From Acetobacter conturbans (GTDB lineage: Bacteria > Pseudomonadota > Alphaproteobacteria > Acetobacterales > Acetobacteraceae), in contig NZ_WOSY01000010.1 of NCBI RefSeq assembly GCF_011516755.1, forward strand, positions 97,486 to 161,485: a stretch of 64,000 bases of DNA, written 5' to 3'. Shown one piece after another: positions 10,802 to 19,916 of this stretch. Numbering within the stretch: the first letter of the stretch is position 1; the number at the start of each line of letters is the position of its first letter. The position numbers and the translations under genes were made by a program. The notes beneath the pieces were generated by a model. It was not told the DNA's origin. It ran no database searches and was given only the letters and a program-made list of their open reading frames with translations.

Positions 10802-12163
10802 TCACGCTGACTCTGTTTTCTGCGACTTGTACAGCATGGCAAGGAAATCCCGCGCCCACGTTCCGGCTGTCGTATTGCGAACTTCAACGTTCAGGGCGTC
10901 CCAGCGCTTCTTGCGGTCTTCACGTTTCATGGTCAGCGCGAGATGCAGCGCATCGGCAATCTCGTCAGCATCGTGCGGATTGACGAGCAGGGCCTCACTC
11001 AGTTCCGGGGCCGCGCCTGCAAGATGCGAGAGTACAAGCGCGCCGGGATCTTCAGGGTCCTGCGCGGCGACATATTCCTTGGCGACCAGATTCATGCCAT
11101 CGCGCAGCGGCGTCACAAGCCCGACATCCGCAAGGCGATAGAACCCGGCGAGCGTCTGCCGTGGAACGGGGCGCGTCAGATAACGGATGGGCGTCCAGTC
11201 ATATTCGGCAAAGGCCCCGTTGATACGGCCGATCGTCTCATCAAGCTGCCGCCGCAGGAGGCGATATTCTTCCACCTCACCCCGCGAAACCGGGGCGACC
11301 TGAAGATAGGTCACATGACGGTGATGCTCGGGATAACGGATCAGCAGCCGTTCATAACCGAGGAAGCGCTCTTCCAGCCCCTTGGAATAATCCAGCCTGT
11401 CCGCACCGATGATGAGCGGCTCGTCATGCAGACTTTCCCTGAGGCGACGGACTTCGGGACCACCGAACGCCTCGCGGGCATCCTCCCCGAACGACACCGG
11501 ATCGATCCCGATCGGGCAGGCCACCACGCGCGAGGGGTCGTTCATGCCTTCAACGTGCAGGCATTCCCACAAATTCTGCGCATCCTCCTCGGTCTGCACG
11601 CCCATGACATCATAGGCCTGCATGTCACGCAGAATGTCAGCCGCGCAGGGGAGCGCCCGAAACAGGCTCCAGGGCGGAAACGGAATATGGAGAAAGAAGC
11701 CGATAGGGTTCGTCACGCCGAGTTCGCGAAGTGCCTGCCCCAGCGGGAAGAGATGATAGTCATGCACCCAGATGACGTCGCCAGGCTTCAGCAAAGGCTT
11801 AAGCACCCGCGCGAACATCCGGTTCACATCCAGATACTGATGCCAGTCCGCCCGGCCGTAATCCATGAGGCCAAGCCGGTAATGACACAGCGGCCAGAGG
11901 ATGCCGTTCGAAAATTTCTGATAATAGCCCCGGTGCTGGGCGGGCGTGAGCGGCACTGTCGCGTATGTGACCTTGCCGTGCGTATCGAGCGACGGTGCGG
12001 GATCTCCTCCCCGACTCTCCGCCTGATGCCCCGACCAGCCGAACCAGAGGCTGCTCGGCTCGGTGCGCAGCGCGTCGGCGAGTCCTATCGCCAGCCCTCC
12101 CGCAGGCTGGTTGCGTTCACGTGGGTCCGGAACCCGGTTAGAAACAATGACCAGACGACCCAT
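10802..12163 (-). CDS. otsA: Trehalose-6-phosphate synthase
   Basis: A 453-residue GT20 glycosyltransferase that joins UDP-glucose to glucose-6-phosphate. It starts [14 protein letters not shown], with [12 protein letters not shown] next (donor and phosphate binding). The acceptor block reads [18 protein letters not shown] and the donor block [19 protein letters not shown]; the C-terminal motif is [16 protein letters not shown]. All are typical of bacterial OtsA. It starts two bases after the otsB stop, so the two are co-transcribed as otsB-otsA. Trehalose serves in osmotic, acid and desiccation protection. Confidence 0.97.
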   Translation of the reverse strand: MGRLVIVSNRVPDPRERNQPAGGLAIGLADALRTEPSSLWFGWSGHQAESRGGDPAPSLDTHGKVTYATVPLTPAQHRGYYQKFSNGILWPLCHYRLGLMDYGRADWHQYLDVNRMFARVLKPLLKPGDVIWVHDYHLFPLGQALRELGVTNPIGFFLHIPFPPWSLFRALPCAADILRDMQAYDVMGVQTEEDAQNLWECLHVEGMNDPSRVVACPIGIDPVSFGEDAREAFGGPEVRRLRESLHDEPLIIGADRLDYSKGLEERFLGYERLLIRYPEHHRHVTYLQVAPVSRGEVEEYRLLRRQLDETIGRINGAFAEYDWTPIRYLTRPVPRQTLAGFYRLADVGLVTPLRDGMNLVAKEYVAAQDPEDPGALVLSHLAGAAPELSEALLVNPHDADEIADALHLALTMKREDRKKRWDALNVEVRNTTAGTWARDFLAMLYKSQKTESA

Positions 12164-12165
12164 GA

Positions 12166-12954
12166 TTATGCCTCAGTGCCCGCAGCTATCGTCTTTTCGC
12201 CGACCGGCACGAGAGACGATAGCCAGGCCCGCAGCACGGCGGGCGTCGGAAAATCGATCGGAATCCGAAATCCGGTTCCACCCAGACGAATGGCCGCCTT
12301 GATGGCGTCCTCATCCGTCACGTCGTCTCCGACAAAGACCGGCTTCCGTCCGGCAAAGGGCGCATCCTCCATCAGAAGAGAAACAGCATAGCCCTTGTCG
12401 ACGCCTGCTGGCCGGATTTCCCATGCCATTTTGGCGGCCTGAATATGGAATTTGTCTCCTTCAGGCTTCACCCATGCCTCCGCTGCGCGGCGGAGTTCCG
12501 CCTGTGCTTCAGGAGCACCGCGATAATGCAGGACGAACCCACCAATCTTGCGTTCCAGTCGCGTGCCGGGGAAGGACGCCACCAGCTCCTGCGCCTCCCG
12601 CACCCATTCACTCGGCACGGACGGCAACGCCGCACGCTGGATGGGACCACCGGGACGGTGCCTGATGGCGATGCCATGCTCTCCGGCCACCGCAAAAGGA
12701 ATATCTCCCAGAAAAGCGTCGATCTGATCGACCGACCGTCCGGAAATGATGGCCAGCGCGTTTCCAGTGGCATCCCGCAGCCGACGCAGCACGTCTTTCA
12801 GTTCAGGTGCCACGATAACGGATTCGGGCGTCGGCGCGATATCGACCAGCGTTCCATCGAAATCCAGAAGAAAGGCAACCTGATCGAGAGGCATATGCAT
12901 GCGGGTGAGACTGGAACCAGTCCGAGAAGCCGAAGGGCTGTTTGACGCAATCAC
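12166..12954 (-). CDS. otsB: Trehalose-6-phosphate phosphatase
   Basis: A HAD-superfamily phosphatase that dephosphorylates trehalose-6-phosphate to trehalose. The nucleophile motif LLDFDGTLVDIAP is near the N-terminus, IISGRS follows as motif II, and VFVGDDVTDEDA near the C-terminus is motif IV. The frame opens further upstream to 13104, but I place the start at the GTG at 12954: GGGAAGG lies nine bases before it, and the resulting 262 residues match the family. ATGs at 12900 and 12894 remain possible. It is the first gene of the otsB-otsA operon, with two bases between the genes. Confidence 0.93.
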   Translation of the reverse strand: MIASNSPSASRTGSSLTRMHMPLDQVAFLLDFDGTLVDIAPTPESVIVAPELKDVLRRLRDATGNALAIISGRSVDQIDAFLGDIPFAVAGEHGIAIRHRPGGPIQRAALPSVPSEWVREAQELVASFPGTRLERKIGGFVLHYRGAPEAQAELRRAAEAWVKPEGDKFHIQAAKMAWEIRPAGVDKGYAVSLLMEDAPFAGRKPVFVGDDVTDEDAIKAAIRLGGTGFRIPIDFPTPAVLRAWLSSLVPVGEKTIAAGTEA

Positions 12955-13176
12955 GGTGAAGAACCTTCCCTGTTCGTCTGTACGCTCTTCAGGCAACCAC
13001 TGCACCCACTCTAGGTCACACCTGGAGTTGCCAAGCCTGTTGCCACCATGCCGAACAGCCTTTCCCGCAACAAGGGGCACCTCCGCAGGGAGGGTATGCC
13101 ACACCCGTCACCTGCCATTGTTCACCATATTTTCCTTGCAATGAGGTAAACACACGAAACCGCGATCGGTTCCGGA

Positions 13177-13785
13177 TTACTGGGAATCGGGCTGTCCCTC
13201 ACCGGAATCTGGTACGGTGCCACCTTCGGGCGCGGCTTGAGACGGTGCGCCCTTCTGGCTGTCATCACTGGGAGCGGTCGGTGTCCCGGCTGGCGATGCC
13301 TCACTACTGCCGGGCAACGAAGGAACCACCGGTGCCTGGAGCGGGAGCGGAGTGGGAGCCACATTGTCTCCCTCGCAGGTCACGACGCGAATATCGTAGA
13401 TCGGACTCTCGAAGATACCGAGCGAAGGCTCCTCGGCCAGCATCCAGCCGTGAAAGACCGCTCCAGCTTCGCGCTTATCCTGCACGTCCACCCACGCGGC
13501 GGTATCCCGCCGCAAAGTCGGCGCATGAACCAGACACCGGTTCACGGTGATATCCAGCGTTTCGTAGTGTCCGGCACTGCCGACTGGCAGCGTAAGCGTT
13601 TCCACACGGGAATCGAGCCTGTTAAGCACACGAACGACGGCCGTGCTTTTCCCCTGCCAGGTGTTGGCAGGATACATCGCTGGCGGCGCCAGAGGCTCGG
13701 CAGCGAAACCTCTCCCCTGCGTCAGCAGAAAAGCCCCCGCAGCGAAGGCTCCTTTCAGAAAACGTCCGACCACAGAAGTCCTCAC
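13177..13785 (-). CDS. DUF2155 domain-containing secreted protein
   Basis: A 202-residue exported protein. It has an N-terminal signal peptide (MRTSVVGRFLKGAFAAGAFL, then cleavage near FAA). A conserved domain (about 45-140) follows, with TAVVRVLNRLDSRVETLTLP, NRCLVHAPT and HGWMLAEEPSLGIFESPIYD, features of DUF2155 in Alphaproteobacteria. The last 55 residues are a Pro/Ser/Gly-rich tail of low complexity. Its start overlaps the stop of the 73-residue gene by ATGA. The family function is not established; gene order with mlaD and the NDUFA12-like gene is common in this group and suggests an envelope role. Confidence 0.8.
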   Translation of the reverse strand: MRTSVVGRFLKGAFAAGAFLLTQGRGFAAEPLAPPAMYPANTWQGKSTAVVRVLNRLDSRVETLTLPVGSAGHYETLDITVNRCLVHAPTLRRDTAAWVDVQDKREAGAVFHGWMLAEEPSLGIFESPIYDIRVVTCEGDNVAPTPLPLQAPVVPSLPGSSEASPAGTPTAPSDDSQKGAPSQAAPEGGTVPDSGEGQPDSQ

Positions 13786-14003
13786 TGTGTGCCTCCGGCA
13801 CGTGGGCTGGGAAGCGCCGCCACCATCTCGGTCAACAGCTGCTTCATTACCGCTTCATCGACACCGATCAGAACCGCATCCTCAAAAGCATCCCGCAGCA
13901 CGCCCTGCAGTTCGTCCCAGTTCTGTCGCAGCACCAGCAATTTTTCCGTGCAGGAAACCGGGGTGCCATCTTTCTGAAGCCAGTGAGCGGGCACTTCCAT
14001 CAT
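13782..14003 (-). CDS. Small conserved-context protein of unknown function
   Basis: A 73-residue protein I do not recognise. It is acidic and mostly helical in character (KLLVLRQNWDELQGVLRDAF, DAVLIGVDEAVMKQLLTEMV), with no signal peptide or membrane segment. The case that it is real is its position: its ATG overlaps the mlaD stop (ATGA), and its own stop overlaps the DUF2155 start in the same way. Translation of the three genes is therefore probably coupled. It is cytoplasmic by composition. Confidence 0.65.
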   Translation of the reverse strand: MMEVPAHWLQKDGTPVSCTEKLLVLRQNWDELQGVLRDAFEDAVLIGVDEAVMKQLLTEMVAALPSPRAGGTQ

Positions 14004-14572
14004 GGGAGATCAGAGGCCCCCTGCCCTTTTGACGCTCCCTCATCAGCCTTTGACCGATTGGCCTGCGTCAGCGTGTCCGTCACCGAGAAGATGAACTTGC
14101 TCAGCAACTGCTCCAGGCTGATAGCGCCCTGCGTCACGCTCACGACGCCGCCCGCCCTGAGCATCCGCGTATCGCCGCCCGGAGAGAGGGAGATATATTT
14201 ACCACCAAGCAGGCTGTCGCTCGTGATGATAGCAGCGGTGTCAGTCGGAAGCTGGACATCGTGACGCACTGTGAAAATCACACTCGCCTTGAAGGTTTTC
14301 GGGTCCACCGTCTCCGACACGACGTGCCCCACGCTGATTCCCGCCAGTTTGACGTCCGAACCGACATCAAGCCCGTCGATATGGGAGAAGTCGGCGTTCA
14401 GGTGATAGCCGTCATCGGTCTTGCGCCCGGTGTTCAGAATGGCGAACGCCAGCAACAGCGCGAGCAGAACAATCACCCCCACCCCGGCGATAAGCTCGAC
14501 CGTCGAACGGGTCTGCCGAAGCGGCGGCAGCACGGCTGCGGATGGCGGGGAATTGGTCGAAACGGAACTCAT
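14000..14572 (-). CDS. mlaD: MlaD-family phospholipid-binding protein (MCE domain)
   Basis: A 190-residue inner-membrane-anchored MCE protein. In the Mla system, MlaD forms a hexameric ring that passes phospholipids between the outer and inner membranes. It has a cytoplasmic N-terminus, a single membrane helix (about residues 27-47, AGVGVIVLLALLLAFAIL), and an MCE domain (about 55-135) with VGSDVKLAGISVGHV and DSLLGGKYISLSPGG. A short C-terminal helix and charged tail follow. The ATP-binding and permease partners MlaF and MlaE are not in this window. It is transcribed after the NDUFA12-like gene and coupled by ATGA to the next small gene. Confidence 0.9.
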   Translation of the reverse strand: MSSVSTNSPPSAAVLPPLRQTRSTVELIAGVGVIVLLALLLAFAILNTGRKTDDGYHLNADFSHIDGLDVGSDVKLAGISVGHVVSETVDPKTFKASVIFTVRHDVQLPTDTAAIITSDSLLGGKYISLSPGGDTRMLRAGGVVSVTQGAISLEQLLSKFIFSVTDTLTQANRSKADEGASKGQGASDLP

Positions 14573-14756
14573 CGGCCCTCACACGGCTCTTTTACTCACA
14601 CGCTTTTGATCAGAAATACGAGCGGGTGACAAACGGGATAACGTCACTCTCAGGCAAAAATATGCCTTTCGTTCCTGCCGCAGCGGCAAAAAACGATTTA
14701 CGTCTGATCCCTGCCCCACAAAAACGAGCAGCTTCGGAGCAGAAGTCCGTGAGAAT

Positions 14757-15137
14757 TCAGCTTTCGGGGGTCCATGCGTCATAGTCGCCGGTCGCAGGCG
14801 CGCGCTGGCCACCACGATAAACACTTCCCGGCGGGCGATAGGCAGCCGGCGTGCCGGTCAGGTTCGGCTGGTGAGGAAGCTGCCACGGCTTGCGGGCTTC
14901 CATCGGGATCGGCTGATCGTCCATGGAATGGAGCCATCCCCACCACTCAGGCGGAACGGCTGAACCATCCTCACCCTTGTTATAGATGACCCAGCGCTCA
15001 TACCGCTCTCCGCCCGCTGTCTTGCGGGTCGGGCGACGCGATTCGTAATAAGCGCGACCATCACTGTCCTTGCCCACAAGGCGTCCATGCAGGCGGGTAT
15101 GAAGAAGGGTGCCGAGCGTTACCATAAGATGGACCAT
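14757..15137 (-). CDS. NDUFA12-family complex I accessory protein
   Basis: A 126-residue homologue of the mitochondrial 17.2-kDa (NDUFA12/B17.2) subunit of NADH:ubiquinone oxidoreductase, found in many Alphaproteobacteria. The conserved core reads LVGKDSDGRAYYESRR, RYERWVIYNKGE and PPEWWGWLHSMDDQPI, then LPHQPNLTGTPAAYRPPGS. It lacks membrane segments and should act in the cytoplasm at the peripheral arm of complex I. The ATG at 15137 is used; a second in-frame ATG lies at 15125. It is first in a same-strand series with mlaD, the 73-residue gene and DUF2155. No nuo genes are in the window. Confidence 0.9.
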   Translation of the reverse strand: MVHLMVTLGTLLHTRLHGRLVGKDSDGRAYYESRRPTRKTAGGERYERWVIYNKGEDGSAVPPEWWGWLHSMDDQPIPMEARKPWQLPHQPNLTGTPAAYRPPGSVYRGGQRAPATGDYDAWTPES

Positions 15138-15340
15138 AAGCCGTCAGATGACCCTCGTCCACTGTGCCGGACGCCGCATCACTTCACGATCTGCGGCATA
15201 GGATGTGGCCTGTTTTTCCCTGTCATAATACGGCTCCTGACAGTTATCCCCCATATCCCCACTTTGCAGAGCATTATACCCCCCATATCCTCAAGCTGAC
15301 CCGCTTCCTGAGAGGCCAGCGGCAACGGTAGTCTGAGGGC

Positions 15341-16948
15341 ATGAACGCTCATCATTACTGGAACGGTGTCGAAATGCGCACCGTCATGGCCTCGGCCGAC
15401 CCGGACGCTCCGGCACGCGCGATCACGCTGCCGGCCAACTGGGATGACGAAGCCGCCGCCGCCCTCGCGGACCTCGTTCCCGGCACGAGAGCGATCTCGC
15501 TGCCTTCGGAGTCCGCGCGCTGGATCGACGCACTGATTCCGCATGGAAAGGAGCAGTCACCTTCCGGCGAGACCATCAGCGGACGGTCCCTCGCGTGGCT
15601 GCTGATCCTGAGACAGGCGGCTCCGACGCTCGCCGTCTGGCATGGAGCGTTCGATCGTCGTCCGGGATTCGTGCTCAATCTCGGCGCTTTCGTGCTGCCG
15701 GGTGAAGGATTTGCCGCCGAGACTTTCGTCGCAGCCCTGCGCCTCCTGTGCCTCACCCTTCGCACCGAAGCGAAAGCGAAGGCGATGCGTCGCAACGGCG
15801 AACTGCCGCTCGATGAGGTCTCAGACCGTGAACCGAGCCTGTTCGATCTTCCCGAAACCCCATCGGCGCCAATACCAGACACGACCGGTGATCTGCTTCC
15901 GGATGCTCCGCTACCCATCGCGGGCGAGATCCTGCTGACCAATCTCGACGCCTGCCTCGCGGGTCTCGGCCTCGACTATGACAGTGATATGGGCCGCGAC
16001 GCCGCATGCTCTCTGGTCGCGCTGACCACACTCGTGGCCCGCGAAGGCACCGGCTGTGACCACCTGCCTCTCATGCCGCACCGCCACGTCATTCCCGGCC
16101 TGACCGCCGCCATCCGGGATGCATGGTCACGGGCCGCCGTCGAGACCGATGTTCCTGAGGCCCGGATCGAAACCGGTTTCTCCTCTTCAGGTCCGGTCGA
16201 CGCCCTGCTGGGATGTGAAGCCTGCGGCATCGCACCGATCTTCTCACCGTTGAGCCCGGACGGTCGGCTTGCCGTCAGCGCGCTCAATCGTCTTGCCGCC
16301 AAAGGTCTCTCGGTGGAAGCAGCTCTTGCGGCCTCACTGGCCGGTGAGACACCTCTTTTACTACCCGGAACCGACGCCCACATGCGGATGTACCGGGCTC
16401 TGGCCGGCTTCGTGGATCGTGTCCCGGCTCGGCCCGACCCAACGATGCCCATCCCGCCGCGCATCCTTCCGCGCGGGGTGATCCATCCGCTGCCGGAACG
16501 GCATGCCGGGATCGCGCAGAAAGCATCTGTCGGCGGTCATCGATTTTTCCTGCGAACTGCGGAATATGAAGACGGCACGCTGGGTGAAATCTCCCTGACG
16601 CCTGCTCGCGAAAGCGCCATGGTGCGTGGGCTGATGGAAAGTTTCAGTCAGGCCGTCAGTCTGGGGCTACAATATGGTGCGCCGCTCGAAGACTATATCG
16701 AGCGTTTCGCCTATTCCTCGTTCGGTCCGGCCGGGACCGTCGAGGGCGACCCCGTGACCTCTTATGCCACCTCGATTCTGGATTATGTCTTCCGCTCACT
16801 ATCCAGCCTGTATCTCCAGCAGCGCCTGCCGGACGCGCCGCACGAAGAGAACGGTGGCGACAGTTCTCCGCTGTTGCCGTTCGACGTGGCCCAGACAGAG
16901 GGGAAGCCGACACAGCCTCCCCGCCGTGGGCTGCGCCTCGTCAGTTAA
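15341..16948 (+). CDS. NrdJ-like TSCPD-domain protein lacking the RNR catalytic core
   Basis: A 535-residue protein that appears collinear with class II (B12-dependent) ribonucleotide reductase but with large parts removed. Residues 6-48 (YWNGVEMRTV, LPANWDDEAAAALADL) resemble the NrdJ N-terminus. Residues 109-140 (GFVLNLGAFVLPGEGF) and 199-232 (LTNLDACLAGLGLDYDSDMG) resemble barrel segments. Residues 288-370 (LLGCEACGIAPIF, DAHMRMYRALAGFVD) match the late barrel, and 397-492 (GGHRFFLRTAEYEDGTLGE, SLGLQYGAPLEDYIERF) match the C-terminal TSCPD region. The cysteine-bearing NPCSE loop and the other radical-site segments are not seen, and the length is under half of NrdJ (about 1200). It is therefore probably not a reductase; a regulatory role is only a guess. 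A strong terminator follows. Confidence 0.75.
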   Translation: MNAHHYWNGVEMRTVMASADPDAPARAITLPANWDDEAAAALADLVPGTRAISLPSESARWIDALIPHGKEQSPSGETISGRSLAWLLILRQAAPTLAVWHGAFDRRPGFVLNLGAFVLPGEGFAAETFVAALRLLCLTLRTEAKAKAMRRNGELPLDEVSDREPSLFDLPETPSAPIPDTTGDLLPDAPLPIAGEILLTNLDACLAGLGLDYDSDMGRDAACSLVALTTLVAREGTGCDHLPLMPHRHVIPGLTAAIRDAWSRAAVETDVPEARIETGFSSSGPVDALLGCEACGIAPIFSPLSPDGRLAVSALNRLAAKGLSVEAALAASLAGETPLLLPGTDAHMRMYRALAGFVDRVPARPDPTMPIPPRILPRGVIHPLPERHAGIAQKASVGGHRFFLRTAEYEDGTLGEISLTPARESAMVRGLMESFSQAVSLGLQYGAPLEDYIERFAYSSFGPAGTVEGDPVTSYATSILDYVFRSLSSLYLQQRLPDAPHEENGGDSSPLLPFDVAQTEGKPTQPPRRGLRLVS

Positions 16949-16954
16949 GACGGT

Positions 16955-16984
16955 CTCCCGGCATTCTTCAGCGAATGCCGGGAG
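16955..16984 (+). terminator. Strong hairpin terminator after the NrdJ-like gene
   Basis: Perfect 12-bp stem CTCCCGGCATTC / GAATGCCGGGAG with a 6-base loop, seven bases after the stop codon, followed by GTTTCC. Confidence 0.7.
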
Positions 16985-17119
16985 GTTTCCAGTGATGATG
17001 AAATAAGAAAGCAGGAGCCGGTCGCGATCCTGAAGGATTTTAGGCTGTGGGGTCCGCAGAGTGCTTTCCTGCGTTTACAGACTGTTTGACAGTCTTCCTC
17101 ACGCGAAAACCGGCCACAT

Positions 17120-17162
17120 CCCTCCTGTATCTGCATGCCCTAAGCACGCAGATGCAGGAGGG
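17120..17162 (-). terminator. Hairpin terminator of the large glycosyltransferase gene
   Basis: A 15-base inverted repeat CCCTCCTGTATCTGC / GCAGATGCAGGAGGG with a single G-T wobble, starting five bases after the glycosyltransferase stop at 17167. The T-run is weak. Confidence 0.6.
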
Positions 17163-17166
17163 GCAG

Positions 17167-19683
17167 TTATTCAGGGGTCACGAGGTCGTAGTAGTTCTGG
17201 TCGAGCATGAGATGCTGTGAATACGCCGGATCCCGCCGATACAGATCCACATCTCCCCACCGCTGATGCATGTATTGGGTCTCGGCGAAGAAGCGCGCCT
17301 CGTGCTCCGGGCGATCATCACTCCCACGCGACAGGCTCTCGTGGTGCACGGCGACGAAATTATTGCACTGAATGATGCGCCATCCTGCCTCGCGCAATTT
17401 GAGGCAGAGATCGACATCGTTATAGGCAACTTTTAGATTTTCTTCGTCAAACCCACCGACTTCCCGGAACGCATCCGCCCGCACCAGCATACCGGCCGCC
17501 GTAACCGCCGTTACTTCATGGCTCAGCACAGCACGGCCGATATATCCGTAGTCGTCGCCCCGCAGGCCCCTATGCACATGCGTCGCCACGCCATCCGGGC
17601 CGACTGCCACACCAACATGCTGAACAGCCCCGTTGGGGTAAAGGAATTTTCCACCTACCGCGCCGATATCGGCTCCGGCCAGCGCCTCTCCAAGAATGGT
17701 TTCCAGCCAGTCAGCGTCTTCCACGAACAGATCGTTGTTCATGAAAAAGAAAAAATCAGAAGAACTGCTGGCCGCCGCAAGATTGTTGAGGCGTGAGAAA
17801 TTGAATTCCTCTTTGATGGTGAGGACGCTGACCTGCTTGTGCTTCTCCATCTCCTGGCAGAATGCGATCGTGTCATCCTCCATCGACCAGTTATCGACCA
17901 GGATGATGTCGTATTTCTTGTAGGCCGTGTGGGCCAGAATACGGGAAATGCACTCCCGGGTGATATTCACCTGATCCCGAAACGGAATGATGATCGATAC
18001 GGACGGCTGACGACCACAGGGCCACAGGACGTTATAGATCGTGAGATTATTGATGGCCTCCACGCGCGCTTCGTGCCCGACCCTCTGGAGGTGATCCGCC
18101 ACGCAGCGGACACCAGCATCCACGGCATACTGCTTATTGGCGATGGTCATGGCCGTGGAGTTCGGTGTCTTGCGCCAATGATAGAGGATTTCCGGCACAT
18201 GCAGGAAATCCTCGCGCGGCACGATCTCCGTAAGACGCAGCATCAGGTCATGATCCTGCGCGCCATCATAGGTAGCGCTCAGATCGCCAGCCCTACGGAG
18301 GACATCGGCGCGCACCATCGTGAGATGACAGATGTAATTGCATCCCAGCAGGTAACGATAATCGAAATCCGGCTTGAAGTTCGGCTCCTGAAAATAACCG
18401 GCCTGATCGACCTTGTCCTCATCGGAATAGATTACCAGAGGATCAGATCCATGTGCCGCCTGCAACATGCCTTCAAGCGCCACATCCACCATCAGATCAT
18501 CATGATCGAAGAAGGCTATCCATTCGCCTTTCGCCGCCTTGATCCCCGCATTGGTTGCACCCGAGATACCGGCATTCTTCTTCAGCCGGATAAGTTTTAT
18601 GCGCGGGTCGGTGCGGCAATAGTCCGCCATCCGGGCAGCAACTTCCAGAGACTTGCCGCCATCATCGACAACGATGAGCTCCCAGTTACTCCAGGTCTGC
18701 GCCATCACGGATTCAATCGCGGCGACGAAGTCCGTCATGTCCGGCTTGTAGGTGGGGCAGATCACGCTCACCAGCGGACCTTTACCGATAAAAGCGGGAC
18801 CCAGCTGCTGACGCCTTTCTGCGACACGCGCTCTCAGCACATTGAAATAACGACGCGCCCAGACATCATAATCCGCCAGATTGAAGCGCTGCTCGGGAAG
18901 AAGATTGACGATCTGCGTACGCAGAGAGGCGATCTCACGATGCAGCCGGCCAACGGTTTCATTCAATGACAGCAGATGTGCTTCAAGCCGATCATCGACG
19001 AGAGTGGTCGTGACGGGACTACCCTGAAGCTCGACCGCCCCGGGTTCGGCAAAAAAACTGATCGTCTTCTGTCCGGTCTGACGACGATGCCGGGGAATGA
19101 TCAGTTCAAAACCGCAGTTGGCGTCTCCGCCTACTGCCGCCGCCACATCGCCCCGGAAACGATCAGCCCGTATGCGGGCAAAAGGAACGCCATCCATGAA
19201 GACGGACAGTTCGCACTGACCTTTCCTGCTCCCCGTCGCCGGATCAATCTGCTGTACCCACCCCCGCAGGGCGCCTCGTGAAAAGCCGTCCACGAAGGAC
19301 TCATAGACATAACGCGGCTGGAGAACGGCACGGATATCTTCCTCAAGAAAATCCTCCCCGTCCGTGATGAGCGTGGGCACGATGGAACGATCCGGAAAAC
19401 GCAGGCCAACGCGATGCTCCCGACCATCTGCCAGCGAGGCAGGAAGCATGAAGGAAAAGCCGAGGTTAGGCGTCATCACGCCTATATTTTCCTGCACATC
19501 GGAGCGGGGCAGATCGCACACAACGCTTCCGATTTCCTGACCGTCCAGAAGGACATGCAATGTCACCGGCACGCGGGGAGCGGCAAGATTACAGGCCCAC
19601 CCTTTCAGTTCCAGGCCATCCATCTGGTCAAAATAGCCAAGAAACCGGGTAACCCGCCGAGAGGTCGGTAATGGGGCTTTCAT
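17167..19683 (-). CDS. Large glycosyltransferase with duplicated N-terminal modules and two GT2 domains
   Basis: An 838-residue cytoplasmic protein. Residues 14-100 and 127-225 look like two copies of one beta-rich module, each with GW(A/V), DG, a D-x-x-R-x-DV stretch and GF-x-x-x-(I/L)P. The first GT2 domain starts near 290 (PLVSVICPTYKPDMTDFV, FFDHDDLM, YSDEDKVD). The second starts near 560 (PSVSIIIPFRDQVN, FFFMNNDLF). Such tandem GT2 proteins build O-antigen or surface polysaccharide. The start ATG at 19683 has GAGG six bases upstream, while an upstream in-frame codon at 19740 lacks support. It stands alone between hairpins; sugar donors are not readable. Confidence 0.87.
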   Translation of the reverse strand: MKAPLPTSRRVTRFLGYFDQMDGLELKGWACNLAAPRVPVTLHVLLDGQEIGSVVCDLPRSDVQENIGVMTPNLGFSFMLPASLADGREHRVGLRFPDRSIVPTLITDGEDFLEEDIRAVLQPRYVYESFVDGFSRGALRGWVQQIDPATGSRKGQCELSVFMDGVPFARIRADRFRGDVAAAVGGDANCGFELIIPRHRRQTGQKTISFFAEPGAVELQGSPVTTTLVDDRLEAHLLSLNETVGRLHREIASLRTQIVNLLPEQRFNLADYDVWARRYFNVLRARVAERRQQLGPAFIGKGPLVSVICPTYKPDMTDFVAAIESVMAQTWSNWELIVVDDGGKSLEVAARMADYCRTDPRIKLIRLKKNAGISGATNAGIKAAKGEWIAFFDHDDLMVDVALEGMLQAAHGSDPLVIYSDEDKVDQAGYFQEPNFKPDFDYRYLLGCNYICHLTMVRADVLRRAGDLSATYDGAQDHDLMLRLTEIVPREDFLHVPEILYHWRKTPNSTAMTIANKQYAVDAGVRCVADHLQRVGHEARVEAINNLTIYNVLWPCGRQPSVSIIIPFRDQVNITRECISRILAHTAYKKYDIILVDNWSMEDDTIAFCQEMEKHKQVSVLTIKEEFNFSRLNNLAAASSSSDFFFFMNNDLFVEDADWLETILGEALAGADIGAVGGKFLYPNGAVQHVGVAVGPDGVATHVHRGLRGDDYGYIGRAVLSHEVTAVTAAGMLVRADAFREVGGFDEENLKVAYNDVDLCLKLREAGWRIIQCNNFVAVHHESLSRGSDDRPEHEARFFAETQYMHQRWGDVDLYRRDPAYSQHLMLDQNYYDLVTPE

Positions 19684-19916
19684 CAAAATCCTCGTTTCCA
19701 ATGCCCACTCCTGAAGGAGTGAGTAACAGATCCAAATCACCGTTCGGCAACGAGATCAAAAAATCGCCGTCAACAACATTTCCGCATCAAATGACCTGTG
19801 ACGGACACAGACGCGAAAGCCTCAACATGCGCCCCTGACGTACCGCACGAACCGCCGGGCGCTCCGCATCCACGATTCTGACACCGAAGCACCCTGCAAT
19901 GTCAGAAAGATGTCGT

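Noticed and set aside
10943..12391. 482-codon open frame on the plus strand opposite otsA/otsB
   Set aside because: A shadow frame in G+C-rich coding DNA: the opposite strand carries complete OtsA and OtsB motifs, and this translation matches nothing.
15245..15300. Short repeat CCCCCATATCC, two copies 41 bases apart
   Set aside because: Only two copies without dyad symmetry; a CRISPR or iteron array is not supported.
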